Assembly: GCA_954871525.1 (NCBI GenBank)
Contig: OX940864.1
Span: forward strand, 22,004,001-22,068,000
Direction: 5' to 3'
DNA from: Parietaria judaica
Taxonomy: Eukaryota; Streptophyta; Magnoliopsida; Rosales; Urticaceae
Length of the DNA stretch: 64,000 bases
Shown: positions 45,201-57,654 of the stretch, piece after piece
Position numbering within the stretch: position 1 is the first letter of the stretch
Layout of the letters: the number at the start of each line of letters is the position of its first letter
Translations under genes and position numbers: made by a program
The notes under the pieces: generated by a model
Told to the model about the DNA's origin: nothing
The model's database searches: none
Seen by the model: only the letters and a program-made list of their open reading frames with translations

Positions 45201-46042
45201 ACCTCTGTACGCTGGCCTCTCATTCGTCAAAACATACGGAAATCACTCATAACATCCTCAACATGTATTAGTGATTTCTGTTATCTTTTGACGGATAAGA
45301 GCGAATAATCAACGGTTACTACTGCCACAACTCAATGGCTGGTGTATTGCGGCCAATTACTCTACAGAGTTAGCACTTACTCGTATTCATGCTTGTATAA
45401 TTTACGGCCGGACCTGGCCTAATAATATTAAACCTTTGACATAAACATAATTGGAGAATCTAAATAACTAATTAACTGAATTTAAGTGAAGAAACATTGT
45501 AAAGACATAAATATATCCTAATGAAATATCCCTAATTACTAAATGTTCCGAATTTTAACACAATTATGAATTATACAGTTACAACCTAATGGGCCGGATC
45601 AAAACCATAAATAATTCAAATAATATGATAATATAATAAGACATAGTTATATAATGTGTGATAACATAATTAAAGTCATGATTGTTCTCAAATGTTAGGC
45701 ATGTAATATATGTATATATGCAGGACTCTGGAGAAGCAGCTTCGTCTGTTCGACATCAGACTAAGGCAGACGGAAATCCACGCTTTCGGGTGGAAGCAAG
45801 AGAGCAGCGAATCCCAGTCGGCCCTGATAAACCAGTCGTGGTCGCCCGATGGGCTATACATCACGTCCGGCTCGGCAGATCCGATGATCCACGTATTCGA
45901 CATCAGGTACAACGCTAGCAAGCCGTCTCAGTCGATCAGAGCTCATCAGAAACGCGTCTTCAAAGCCATGTGGCTCAGCTCTCTCCCGCTTCTCGTCTCC
46001 ATATCCTCGGACCTGCACATCGGACTGCACAAAGTCTCGTAG
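42223..46042 (+). CDS. WD40-repeat protein with N-terminal coiled coil
   Basis: Seven exons fit by splice site and phase: 42223-42357, 42594-43038, 43155-43311, 43754-43798, 44272-44437, 44685-45052 and 45724-46042, giving 544 residues. Residues about 15-75 look like a coiled coil (EALVALFEHRSREVNNLRQR, then LKEAEQTLADTRSKLARLRG). A Ser/Lys-rich linker follows. From about residue 215 there are several WD40 blades: RTIALCPVNDQMFATSALDG with MVNLWQV, DMAWHPDGSALFSVYSADGG, GISFMPWESTCFVTGGSDHA with VVLWDE, and SWSPDGLYITSGSADPMIHV. The fold is a protein-interaction platform. The partner is unknown to me and I do not assign a pathway. The 45-nt fourth exon is a microexon. Confidence 0.88.
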
Positions 46043-47578
46043 AGCAAGTCTTCAATTTTTTGTACTTCTTTTTTGCATTTTCTTGATCTTATTTTGGTTC
46101 ATTTTCTGTTCTCATTGCAAGAGACGAGCTCCGTTATTTTTCTATAGAAAGAATATCAATCCAGTTGTGGAAGCTAACTGTGATAAGTTTCTTGAAAGAG
46201 AGAGTTTAGGAAAGAAATGAACTAATATTTGATAATCTGATGATGTGCTTACAGAGTAATACTACTTATATATATAAATAGTTTTACATTATTGAACAGA
46301 ATAGTCTAACCACACAGTTATCTAACCAATCGTATGAGTATCTGTTATTATTTATAACTGATATGAATCTGTTATAAGATGTTATGAATACACTATAATC
46401 TCCATAAATTAATAATATCGAGAGTATGAGAATTTTATTATATTATTGAGTATTAAATTTTATTTTTCTAGTTTGAGTCGGATAGAAATATTGTTTAATC
46501 GAGGTTTTAGTGTTCTTTTAGTTATATTTACTAATTATGTATACTCTCCGAGTCTTAAACGTCTAAATTTGATGGATATATAACGTCGAATAATGAATAT
46601 TTATGCATATAAAAACGATCGTCGGATCTTGAGTGAAAACATAAAGAGAGAGAACTATAGACTTTTCTTTTCTTCAAATTTGTACTATGAATACCTCTAT
46701 GAATTAATGAGAAAGCTTTGGTATTTATGCCAAACTAAGAACGCAAGCGGAGGGCAAACTTCCATTTCTGGCAACTTTTACTAACTTTGTATGTATTACC
46801 CAATTAGTTAAGTTACTATAAACAGAAATTTTCTGAACTAACTAATAGTATACATTATACAATACAGAAATATACATATACAGACAATTATTCTAATATC
46901 CTAATTTACAATTATCTTTAATACATAGAAATATTGGATAATTATAAAACACACCAATTTAAGTTTCTATTTTAATTGAATTATTATAATATCTGCAAGT
47001 AATCACAGATGTAATAATGGAGATAAAAATATGAGTAAAGGATGTAATAAGCAAACAACTGACTTACGAGATACAGACAACCCATTGGCTTCTTGTTATC
47101 AACTTAATTATGTTCCATAAGTTTGACAAGAATTTACAACGAAAACATCCAACTCGTCAAGTTTTTCTAGATAAGTCAGTGAATTTATTTTTTGCAATGA
47201 AAGCAACTAATATCATAATTTTATTACAAATGCCACATTTTTTGACATATTGATCGTGTGTGGCATGACTACTTGAGCTGACCCTCTATCGACTACGCTC
47301 TACTGCCCGTATTCCACCAACGCCAGCTACTACGGGCAATAGAGTGGTCGGTGAGACGACGCTCTCCGGTTGCACGGGCGAGAGAGGCTCACATACGACA
47401 TGTACGCAGGTGCGTCTAACATGACAAACAATGCGACGATTACGTCTTAAGCGTGTATTTGCAACAAAAGAATGACGCTAGTGACTTTCGATGTACAAAA
47501 GATGAGTTTAGTCACTTATTTGTTAGAAATTGACAAGTTCGATGACTTTCACCGCAAATTTCTAAACAAAAATAATAA
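46043..47578. other. intergenic, no gene seen
   Basis: The 3' UTR of the WD40 gene should occupy the start. The remainder is AT-rich. A GC-richer block at about 47270-47450 (ctctatcgactacgctctac and following) has no recognisable origin. The open frame 46593-46784 has no domain. Confidence 0.5.
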
Positions 47579-47588
47579 AAGGGAAAAT

Positions 47589-47926
47589 AGCGACATAAGT
47601 ACCAAAAGTGTTTAAAAAAAATTGACATTAAGTTCTCATTCTTTTTTTGGGTGGCGAAAATTGCCAAACTCTTATTTTGTGTATTCCGTCATATTTTCGT
47701 CCAGAAACGTGCCACATGTGACGCTTTTAAACCCATTAAATATATCATTCTTATTAAAAAAAAATTAAACTACTTATTAATGATAAACAATAATGGGTTT
47801 AAAAGCATGACATGTGGCGCGTTTCTGGATGAAAATATGACAAAATACACAAAATAAGAGTTTGAGAATTTTTACCACTAAGAACTTAATGTCAAATTTT
47901 CAAATAATCTAGATACTTATGCCGCC
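47589..47926. mobile_element. MULE-type foldback MITE (338 bp) in the PPR gene promoter region
   Basis: The two halves are inverted copies. The left starts AGCGACATAAGTACC and the right, reverse-complemented, starts GGCGGCATAAGTATC. Both then share tgacattaagttct, caaactcttattttgtgtat and gccacatgt-type text up to a central AT-rich turn. The flanks aagggaaaat (47579-47588) and aaggaaaaat (47927-47936) form a 10-bp TSD with one mismatch. It ends about 120 bp before the PPR start codon. Confidence 0.82.
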
Positions 47927-48048
47927 AAGGAAAAATCATTGACAGTTGATGTTGTGGATCTTTTTCTATCCATTATTTATCCGTTCTGGTTCGTCTTCTC
48001 CGTTGAGCGAAGCAAACACACACCAACCATCTTTGACTCTCTCCTTCC

Positions 48049-50859
48049 ATGGACGGAGCTCTCTTCCCCTCCAGACCAGTCTACCCAGTCCCCTCCTCCA
48101 ACAGGCCAACCACCTCTCACCCCAATCCCAATCCGCCATGGAAGCAGCTCAACCCCACCACCACCACCACCACTCAGACTCAGCACACCCAGTCTTCGTC
48201 TTCGTCTTCGTCTTCTTCCTCCTCCTCCTCCTCTTCTTTCCCCATAGATTCCCTCCTGCAACACCTCTCCAACGCCCACGTCCCTTCTCTCCAGGCCTCC
48301 AGACCACCCAGGCCCCGACCCAGACCCAAGCCTGCCTCGGTCCTCGTCTCCAGCCTCCCTGGCTACGCCGACGAGAAAGAGAGAGAAGCTCGCCTAGGAG
48401 AAGGTGAAGGGTTCCTCGACTTCCTCACCACCAAAGGTGTCATGATGTTCAACTCCATTGTCGACGCGCCTATGCACGACTTGAACTCCTTCTTCGATTC
48501 CGTGAAGCCTGAGTTGGTTGAGCTCGATCTCATCACTCTCTTGAAGGCTCTCGACCTCTCTGGAAACTGGCAGAGATCGCTCGTCCTCTTCGAATGGGTT
48601 TTGGCCAACCTGTGCGCCGATAGCGTCGTGACGCTGAACAACCAGGTGATCGAGCTCATGGTCAGAATCCTCGGCAGGGAGTCTCAGCACACCGTCGCTG
48701 CTAAGCTGTTCGACGAAATTCCCGTGGAGCGGTTCTCGCTCGACGTCCGCGCTTACACCACCATCATCCACGCATACTCTCGCACGGGAAAGTACGGGCG
48801 CGCCATCGCCGTGTTTGAGGCGATGAAGGAGTCCGGGCTGACTCCGACGCTGGTCACGTACAACGTCATGCTCGATGTTTACGGCAAAATGGGGCGTTCT
48901 TGGAGCAAGATTGTCGCTCTTCTGGACGAGATGAGGATCAAAGGGCTCGAGTTCGACGATTTCACTTGCAGCACGGTGATCTCCGCCTGCGGGAGAGAAG
49001 GATTGTTGGAGGAGGCGAAGGAGTTCTTTGCTGGCCTGAAGCAGCGGGGTTATGTCCCGGGAACGGTGATGTACAACTCGCTGTTGCAGGTTTTCGGTAA
49101 GGCCGGGAATTTCTCGGAGGCGTTGAGCGTCTTGAAAGAGATGGAAGAAAGCAACTGCCCTGCGGATTCGGTCACGTACAACGAGCTCGCGGCAGCTTAT
49201 GTTCGTGCCGGGTTTCACGACGAAGCCTCTGCAGTGATCGACAGGATGGCTCGCAAAGGAGTGAAACCAAACGCCATCACGTACACTACAGTGATCAATG
49301 CGTACGGGAAGACAGGGAAGGAAGACGAAGCTCTGAGATTGTTCGAGCAAATGAAGCAGATGGGCTGTGCTCCTAATGTCTGCACGTACAATTCTGTGCT
49401 CGCAATGTTGGGTAAGAAGTCACGGTCTGATGAGATGGTCCGACTGCTGTGCGAGATGAAGGCAAGTGGGTGCCCGCCTAATCGAGTCACGTGGAATACG
49501 ATGCTCGCCATGTGTGGCGGCAAGGGGAAGCAGATGTACGTGAACCAAGTTTTTCAGGAGATGAAGAGGTGCGGGTTCGAGCCCGATCGGGACACATTCA
49601 ACACTTTGATCAGCGCGTACGGGCGGTGCGGGTCGGAAGTAGATGCCACGCTAATGCACAGGGAGATGGTGCGAGCAGGGTTCAGCCCGTGCGCGACGAC
49701 GTACAACGCCCTCCTCAACGCTCTGGCTCGTGTAGGCAACTGGGCAGCAGCAGAGTCTGTCCTTGTCGACATGAAAGCCAAGGGTTTCAAGCCCAACGAA
49801 ACCTCGTACTCCCTCATGCTCCAATGCCATGCCAAAGGCGGGAACCTCAAAGGAATACAAGGGATTGAGACCGAAATATACAACGGGCGGATTTTCCCGA
49901 GCTGGGTTTTGCTGAGAACCCTGGTTCTCGTGAACTTCAGGTCAGGAGTGAAACCAGATTTTTACAGACATTTCGGTATATTTGGTCCTCGGTTATTGTT
50001 TTCGAACAGATGTTCAATTAAAACTAGAATATGTCGGAATTTAATGAGCAAAAGAAAGAGAAAACGGATTATTGGCCCAAATATCGGTTTTCAATGCGGA
50101 AAAAAGTACAGGTTTCTTGAATTTAGTTGCCAGAATTCTTTGGTGAAACACCAGTTATGTGGTCTTTTCGGTTATTCCGTGTTCTGGTTTAAACTTTTTT
50201 TCTTCTACTTCAGGTGTCGATCGTTGAAAGGCATGGAAAGGGCGTTGGAGGAGCTTAAAAAGCGTGGGTACAAGCCCGACATTGTGGTGTATAACTCCAT
50301 GCTCTCGCTCTATGCACGGAGCAACATGCCGGAGCGAGCTGACGAGATGCTGCAAGCGATCCGCAAAAGCGGCTTACAGCCCGACCTCGTGACCTATAAC
50401 GGACTGATGGACATGCACGCCCGCAGGGGATCGTGCTGGGAGGCACAGAAAATCCTCACAGGCCTGCAGGATTCAGGCGGCAGACCCGACCTTGTCTCCT
50501 ACAACATCGTCATGAAAGGCTTCTGCAAGTGCGGCCTCATGACCGAGGCCATACGCATCCTCTCCGAGATGACAGCGCGGGGGATCGCTCCCTGCATCTT
50601 CACCTATAACACCTTCGTCTCAGGCTACGCCGCAAAAGGCATGTTCTCCGAGGCCGCAGAAGTCATCGCCTACATGTTTCAGAACAATTGTTGCCCTAAC
50701 GAGATGACGTACAAGATCATGGTCGACGCGTATTGCCGGTCGGGACGTCACAAGGAGGCGGTGGAGTTCGTGTCCAGCATCAAAACGAGTCACAGCTCCT
50801 TCGATGATCAATCATTGAAAAGACTCGCTTCTCGCATTACAGGAACTTCGGGCTCGTAA
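48049..50859 (+). CDS. P-class PPR protein, probable orthologue of Arabidopsis At2g18940 (chloroplastic)
   Basis: One intron, 49941-50213, separates exons 48049-49940 and 50214-50859; the spliced product is 845 residues. It starts MDGALFPSRPVYPVP, as the At2g18940 protein does from memory. A Thr/Ser-rich low-complexity transit-like region (poly-Ser near residues 50-65) follows. From about residue 170 to the end there are some eighteen 35-residue PPR motifs (VRAYTTIIHAYSRTGKYGRA, VTYNVMLDVYGKMGRSWSKI, RDTFNTLISAYGRCGSEVDA, FTYNTFVSGYAAKGMFSEAA). P-class PPRs bind single RNA strands, one base per repeat, and stabilise or process organelle transcripts. There is no SMR, E or DYW domain at the C-terminus. 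The intron has a length divisible by three and no in-frame stop, so the region is also open unspliced (936 residues). Homology (VNFR|CRSL) supports removal. Confidence 0.93.
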   Translation: MDGALFPSRPVYPVPSSNRPTTSHPNPNPPWKQLNPTTTTTTQTQHTQSSSSSSSSSSSSSSSFPIDSLLQHLSNAHVPSLQASRPPRPRPRPKPASVLVSSLPGYADEKEREARLGEGEGFLDFLTTKGVMMFNSIVDAPMHDLNSFFDSVKPELVELDLITLLKALDLSGNWQRSLVLFEWVLANLCADSVVTLNNQVIELMVRILGRESQHTVAAKLFDEIPVERFSLDVRAYTTIIHAYSRTGKYGRAIAVFEAMKESGLTPTLVTYNVMLDVYGKMGRSWSKIVALLDEMRIKGLEFDDFTCSTVISACGREGLLEEAKEFFAGLKQRGYVPGTVMYNSLLQVFGKAGNFSEALSVLKEMEESNCPADSVTYNELAAAYVRAGFHDEASAVIDRMARKGVKPNAITYTTVINAYGKTGKEDEALRLFEQMKQMGCAPNVCTYNSVLAMLGKKSRSDEMVRLLCEMKASGCPPNRVTWNTMLAMCGGKGKQMYVNQVFQEMKRCGFEPDRDTFNTLISAYGRCGSEVDATLMHREMVRAGFSPCATTYNALLNALARVGNWAAAESVLVDMKAKGFKPNETSYSLMLQCHAKGGNLKGIQGIETEIYNGRIFPSWVLLRTLVLVNFRSGVKPDFYRHFGIFGPRLLFSNRCSIKTRICRNLMSKRKRKRIIGPNIGFQCGKKYRFLEFSCQNSLVKHQLCGLFGYSVFWFKLFFFYFRCRSLKGMERALEELKKRGYKPDIVVYNSMLSLYARSNMPERADEMLQAIRKSGLQPDLVTYNGLMDMHARRGSCWEAQKILTGLQDSGGRPDLVSYNIVMKGFCKCGLMTEAIRILSEMTARGIAPCIFTYNTFVSGYAAKGMFSEAAEVIAYMFQNNCCPNEMTYKIMVDAYCRSGRHKEAVEFVSSIKTSHSSFDDQSLKRLASRITGTSGS

Positions 50860-52085
50860 ATGCTATATTCGTCTTCTCTGTATGGTTTGTTCAAGGAATG
50901 TGTATATGATTACATTGGAGGCCAAAACACACAGCTTTAGAAATCCATAGTGACAAATTCAAGGATTGAAAGGCTTATATTTCTTGTAGAGCTTCAGAAA
51001 CTCAATACAATAATGAAAAACTATTTTCTTCTGTAGAAATAGCTGTGCTAACGGTTAGAGGTGGCTTGCGGCTGGATTCTCAGGCCGGGCCACGAGTCTT
51101 AATTATGTTTTTTACGCGATCCCTTTTTAATTGAAAATGTTAAGGAGTGCGGATTGAAGGAGCTCTTGGCAATGCTTTGTTTTTCTCTCTGCTACAAGCG
51201 AGTTCTGACCCTTTTGCCGAATTTTTTTCGGTCGTACCAAACCGCTTCCACAGTCAAATCCTATCCCCACACAAAGACGGATCGAAGGACGAAGCCGAGA
51301 CACCAAGTTAAAATTGCAGCGGACTAAGAAGACACGCAGACACCGAAGCAGGAAGTAAAGACTACAAACAGCACAAGATAGAGAGATGGACTCGTCTAGT
51401 TGAACAACTTATCTAATTTGCAATCATCAATTTGTTTCCATTTTTAAAAGTTCATGTTCATTTGCTTAAACTAAAATCAATCCCTCTTGGTCAAACACCG
51501 TCGGAGATCTTAGGGCACGCTCCCACCACGGGTTCACCGCCTACGCCTTGTCCGAGTCTGACCACCATGGCCCAACCACCGGGCAGCGCTAAGAATTTCC
51601 GCTCTCTAGTCTCTACATTACTTGCATTGCATATTTCGGTTTCTTGGCCTCTGCTCCATTAAGGGTTTTTTTTTTTTTCATCTCCATCACATTTAATAAA
51701 GATTGAGCATTTGATTTATACTATAAGTTTAGGAAGACTAGCTGATGAAAAAAAAAAAAAGAAGGCCAAGAAAAATAGCATTTCAATCACATGAACGAAG
51801 AAAAGAAGACCTGAAATATAAAAATCCAAAATTTTCAATAGAAAGTCAGAATCTGCAGTGTTCTCTCTCTCTCCCCCCTTGACCGACCAAGGAAAATGGC
51901 AAAGTTAAACAAAATTAGTACACATGTCCAAGAATTCTGTACAGTGAAATGAATGATTTCTTCATTCATTCAAGCAAATGTGCAAAACTTGGACCCTCTT
52001 TTGGTCTCAATATCATAGATAGATAAATAACGAGAAAGCTGTGAAAGAACTCCAAAAATTGCAGCACCCTTTTCTCTATAGCAAA
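50860..52085. other. intergenic between the PPR gene and the convergent Mei2-like gene
   Basis: The PPR 3' UTR is expected first (aataca-ataatgaaa near 51003 is a possible polyadenylation region). The open frame 51432-51662 has no domain. The last few hundred bases are probably the 3' UTR of the Mei2-like gene. The two genes converge. Confidence 0.5.
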
Positions 52086-52086
52086 A

Positions 52087-52114
52087 AAGGCGCGGAGTGG
52101 ATACACCGCGCCTT
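52087..52114 (-). other. GC-rich stem-loop in the 3' UTR of the Mei2-like gene
   Basis: The arms aaggcgcgg (52087-52095) and ccgcgcctt (52106-52114) are perfectly complementary over 9 bp with a 10-nt loop, in otherwise AT-rich sequence. It lies 57 bp past the stop codon of the minus-strand gene, so it would be in the 3' UTR of the transcript. A function in RNA stability or 3' end formation is possible but not shown. Confidence 0.6.
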
Positions 52115-52170
52115 AATAATAGTAGTAATAATAATAAGATCAGGAAGCTGATATTACGTTTCAAAGCCGC

Positions 52171-55100
52171 TCAGTCAGAGTCCTTGAAGGAAGATGCCAT
52201 AGACTCGAATGCACTTGAATTTTCCTCCTCGTTGCCACTTGCCCGGCTTCTTCCTGGTCTTGACCGGATACTCGTACCCATTGGAAACGGCTCCTGCAGA
52301 GAAATTTGTTCAATTTAATTAAAATACGAATACCCGAAATTGGCCCCTTCAAAGCTAACAGTATGTTATGGTCCCAAATCATAGATTTTGTCATGAGACT
52401 AGAACTGAGAAAACCCTATTTCCCTCAAGTGTCAATCCCAAATCATGGGGGAGAAAAATTGACTAATTTATCGAATAATTTTTCGATCACTTTCTCATTA
52501 AATTTTGGTCTCTTGAATTGACCAAACACTACTACATATTGGGACGGACAAAACCCTATCTAAACCCGAAACAAATAATAAAATAATAAGACATAACAAT
52601 ACATGATAAACTAAATAAACATAATTATGGTGGACCGATGTTACGGACGCAACACACTGGTTTCGTGCTTCGAATCTAAATTTTCTTACTTATTATGATC
52701 TCCTTTCACAGTTCCAGCCAATAAGAATCATAGGACTCACTACACCTTAGCTTATAGAAAGATTCACTCTTCACGGATTGAGAGAAGTGATAAAAGGAAA
52801 ACACAAGTGTGTCAATCTTACCGGGTCACCAGCATTTGGGCCATCGGTGTGAAAGAGAATGGGGCGGCATCTCTTATCCTCATTCATTAAGCTTGAATTC
52901 TGGAAATGAGCAATAAGGGCTGTTTTCCCTTGAATGCGAGCATATGCAAGAGTTGCCACCTTTTCACTGTTGAATTTCTCCCATTTTTTTCCGTTGAATG
53001 CCTGAAAAACAGAGTATCTGTTTTTAACAACGTTTCCTCAAAGAGTACAGCAAAAGAAAATCCATACGCAGCAGATGACTCAAGCTTTTGTGGAATATAC
53101 CTGATGGAACGGAATAATCTGCCGAGGATCGATCATGTTGATAAATGCATATCCCACATTGCACTTGTTCTGTCAAAGATGGTCATAAAAAATAAGATTA
53201 TTCATTCTAGCAAAAACCAAAAACAAAAAAAGACAGAAAAAAATAAAAATAAAAAAGGTTAAATTACTTTGAAGTCGATTGGTAAATAAAGAAAGTCATA
53301 TGTTCCTCGACAGTACTCATCAATCGCAGCAAGAAGCATCTTTGAAGTATACCTGAAAATTGTAGTGATCTATCAGAGACAAGCATTGATTTAAACAGCT
53401 TGGGAAAATTTATTCAATCAACACAATTACGGCACAAAGCCCTAAGGAGCGATTAGGGTCACCTAATCCTTTCCTTATTGTTATTTACCAAAACTAACCC
53501 CTTATACTTAAAAAGAAAAAAAAACTTAATTCGACATATAATAAACTTATTAAAGAAAATGTTGAGAGCGCATACTTGTTGGGAATATTTTTTATCATCA
53601 GGGTTGTTCGCTTGTCATCACCTCGCAATATACGCTCGACGTCAAGGTCATATTGTCTCTTATCCATATTATTAGAATTTGCTTCACATCTTCGGTGAGA
53701 AAGATTTCTGGCACTCTCACGCAGAGAATCAAAAGACGTAGGCATTGAAATTGGATTCCTTCCTGTAAATATGTGGTGAGGAGAGTGGGCAGCGTTTATA
53801 GTCATGTCAGTGGCTTGAGAAAACATTTTTTGAGGAGCAATATCCATGAAATGCAACTGTTGATTACTGGGAAATCCTGGACTGCCATGAGAGCCGAGGG
53901 GAAGAGCAGAACTGCCTGGAGAATAGGCAAGCCTTTCCCAGAGTGATGGATTAATAGCCGGTGCAGATCCAATATGATGAGCCAAAGGTGAAGAGCTCAT
54001 CATATGAGGTCTCGCAAAGCGACGCTCATGAAGGCCATTAACAAAAGATGGTGAATTTCGCAGCGTCAATGGGCTTGAAGAAAGTTGCTGATATGTGCTG
54101 GGACTATTCCACGAGTTCTGATGCTCGGGAACAGGATTGCTCCCACTTCCGTAAGATCCAAACACTACAAAATAACATATTGTTAGCATCAATTTTTTCC
54201 TAAAGCGGTGACAGCAACGCTAATTGAAACATCTGCTCAAAGATTGGGTCAAGGAATCTCGAAACAAAAACCCTCTTTTGTGGCACGAATTATTGAGAAC
54301 TGACTGAGAAATAAAAACAAGCCTTTGAATGAATGTGTTACACCTTGTAATATTAGTGGCTTAGTGCTTATGAGCATGAATGCATGATACATGAATGTGG
54401 TCGTGTGCTCTCACATCATCACTTACACTACTAACAAGGTTTGGCTAATTGAGAAATTTTACACAAGAGTCATACAAAAGAAAGAATTAACAAATTTACC
54501 TCCTTTAAGTTCCCCCGTCCTTCTGTTTCCATTGGGAACGTGAGGATGACTGCCGAATCCTTCCATGATTCCAAAATTACTCATGCTAGACATGGCCGAT
54601 GAGGGATTAGAAGGAACAGTGTGGGCAAAACTGTCATGATTTTCAGGTAAGGAATGGGGATGAAAACCGTTAATTCTTTGGTCGCCGAACTTCATATCAT
54701 CCAGCGAGTTACTGGACTCGCTAAAACCAAAATGTTGGTTAGCAGTTGCCATTCTCATTTGAACCGGCAAGATATTAGGAAGGCTAGAACTGTGATGTGC
54801 GAAACCGTTTTCAACAGATCCTATCATCGCTGCATGGTTAGCACCAATCACCATGCCACTTGATGTGATTCCCACAGGAGACGCTTTAGCTGTAAATGTA
54901 ATTTCGATGAGCACGAGAACACCAATATCAAAGTCAAAGCAGTAACAGAACTCCGTAATATACCTTTCTGTGATGATAAATTGTCACAGAAGCTATGGAA
55001 CATATTAGCTACATGCTCCTCTTGTTCTATATTAGACATTTGCACCAAACTGCAAAAAAAATACAACAATTTCAAGAATTTTTTTCACATATTTAAATAA

Positions 55101-57654
55101 ATCAAAGGATACAGCAAAAACACCAATTTTGTCTCAATTCTAACGGTAACATCCCTATTTATACAGCTTACAGATTTCAAGAAAAAGGCATTAATTTGTG
55201 ATACCTCTGCCTGGCGACACCATTGAATAACGGTTCAACTTTGATTTGTTTCCCAGCTCCATTTGTCTTACTCAATGCCCGTGCAGCCATTTCTGCAGCT
55301 CTGATATCGTAAAACTCTATGACCTTGCGACGGTGCTTGTCTGGAGTTTCTTGGATCTAGAAACAAAGTAAAACCCATTATTGATAGGACTGAAAACCCT
55401 TAAACTGGGATGGTGTTTAAAGGACTTACATGTTTGATTTCTCCATATATACCAAATATTTGACAAAGTTCATTATTTGAAATGGAAGAGTCGAGGTTAG
55501 ATATCACAATAATTCCCTGATTAATGTCTTCATCAGATGGATTTTCCTATAATAAAACAAGAAAACATACTTAAAATGTTAAAATCAGAATACTGTAAAA
55601 CAGATGATCATCGGGGAATACGAGATTAGAATAGACTTTGATTTAGATTGCAAATTTCAAGGACAAAGAGGTAACTACCACCGTACCTTAGGTATCGAGT
55701 AATGTATATCAAGGTTCCTATGTTTCAGTGGCCTATTTTGAAGTGCTCTCATTGCATTACGAGCGGCCCTGATATCATAGTAAGATATCATAATAAAACC
55801 ACGGTGTTTGCAGGCTGTGTATAGAGTCCTTATATCTCCATATTGCTGTCAGAAGGTTTGAAAATTGTCAATTCCAGTTGCAAGATAAGCTAGCGAGATT
55901 CCAAAATACGAAGCTGGAGAGATTAAAGATAGTATGAGTTTAACACCTTAAATAGAGCTTTTAATTCAGAATCTTCAATACTGCTATTGATATTTCTGAC
56001 AAAAAGTGTTCTAGAAGGATGTTCAACGGAAATTGACCCATTACTACCCATTTGACCATTCAAAACTCCTCCAACAACTTCGTATTTCCCGTGAGCAACA
56101 GATGAACGATCCTCTCCTAATTCAAACCCCCCGCTGTTGCTAAACAGATCAAAGTCTTCACTGTCATCAGCAGCATTTGCCATAGCATTATGTCCCAGCA
56201 CATCAGTCATACCCGAAAAAAGATCATCATCATCTGGAAGAAGATTCCCGATAGTTTGCCCCTCAGATTCCGCAAAAAAGTTCAACGATGGTTCCTCCTT
56301 AGCAGGCTGCAGATATGTCGCACCATTCCCTGAAAGCTGCACTGAGTAACATATAGAACACATATCAAAACCATGAGTACAACAAAGTAATTTAAAAATA
56401 AAGCTTTTTAACCTGTAACATGATTAAATCAAGTTCTAGTTTACTTCTGAAAACATAAAAAGCATGAAAAAGACCCAATCCATACAATTCCAGTGCAGCT
56501 AAACGATGTTCGATGGAAGACTGGGTTATCCGAATTGAAGAAGACAGAAATCAAATGCAACCAACAAAAATGAGATGAAAACTCTTACACTTTCTACTAA
56601 ATATCTCAGATAACGAGCTCGAGAACAGACTACTTTCGTGATGGATTCCATTGGTTGTAGTATTCTTTCCATCGAAACTATAAGATGCCGGTTTCGTACA
56701 CATATCCGACCACAACTTCAGGTCATGATCCATAGGCTTCCATGCAAGTTTGGAACTTTTGATTCCTTGTCCACCGACACTCTCACTCTCTTCTCGTGAA
56801 AAATGTTTTTCCAAAGGGGACAAATGATCCAACTTGCTACCAGGAATGGGTGTCATTCCATGATCCATTCCAACTGCAGAAAAACATTTACATTATTACA
56901 TGAGAAAATGGCTAGTGTTCACACTTCCTGCAGAAAAATAACGTTAAACTGAATATTTTTAACGTTGTCAGCTTATATTCTTCAGCACAACAAGAGCAAT
57001 GTTTAGAAAGCTCAGAGATGAGAAGAAACGTTGAAAAAGCAAATGATACTCTGCATTGCAATCTGTCAATCAATTAATAGAATTTTACGCGTGTGGGTTA
57101 TTATTCTGCTTTTCTAGTTACATTCAAACTCTATATGGAATTTTAACATTCAACTGCAGGTTATAGAGGAATTATCGAAGTGAATACTGTTGCAGCACGT
57201 GATAGAATGGGATGCCAATTTATGAAAAACACAACATAAAATAAAAAAATAAAGCCCAAAACTTTTCACTGAACCAACAGGAGATATCAGATATAGAAAT
57301 TCGTTAAGGCAGCTATTTCTCTTGAATTATTCACAACATCAGGTAAAGTTCAGAAGCTTAAGAGCAATGCATCTAATGAGATGAGCATACAAGATATATC
57401 CATAACCAAAGATCGACACCGGTTATTCTAATTTCTAACCTTGTTGCTCCAGCATCGCTTTCGGTTTTAAAACTTGCTTCTGCCAAATAAAATTCGATAG
57501 ACAAGTTTAAATATGCCTGACGACTTTACAGCGAATATGAGATACGGAAGCCGCTAAAGGAACAAAAATGGAATCCTTTGAGACAATTGAGCACCTCAGA
57601 CGGGAAACAGATCTCTTCAAAGAAGCGCCTCTGTTCCATCACTTCAGATGGCAT
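52171..57654 (-). CDS. Mei2-like RNA-binding protein (AML1/AML4 type)
   Basis: Fourteen coding exons were placed (from 5'): 57654-57595, 57479-57440, 56873-56589, 56341-55947, 55845-55687, 55546-55430, 55356-55205, 55049-54964, 54889-54500, 54164-53576, 53352-53268, 53169-53101, 53001-52822 and 52293-52171. They total 2730 nt (909 residues), all in phase, close to the ~910 of Arabidopsis AML1/AML4. The N-terminus MPSEVMEQRRFFEEICFPSE matches the family start. Then come an acidic IGNLLPDDDDLFSG motif, RRM1 (about 237-310, RTLFVRNINSSIEDSELK), RRM2 (about 323-400, GIIVISNLDSSISNNELCQI), a Ser/Pro/His-rich linker and the Mei2-specific RRM3 (about 745-850, RTTLMIKNIPNKYTSK, NKCNVGYAFINM, FNGKKWEKFNSEKVATLAYA). 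Fission-yeast Mei2 promotes meiosis by sequestering an RNA-elimination system; the plant AMLs act in meiosis and vegetative growth. Confidence 0.94.

Noticed and set aside
48394..49350. 318-codon minus-strand open frame opposite the PPR gene
   Set aside because: Antisense shadow of a GC-richer PPR coding sequence; no domain, and the + strand matches a known family throughout.
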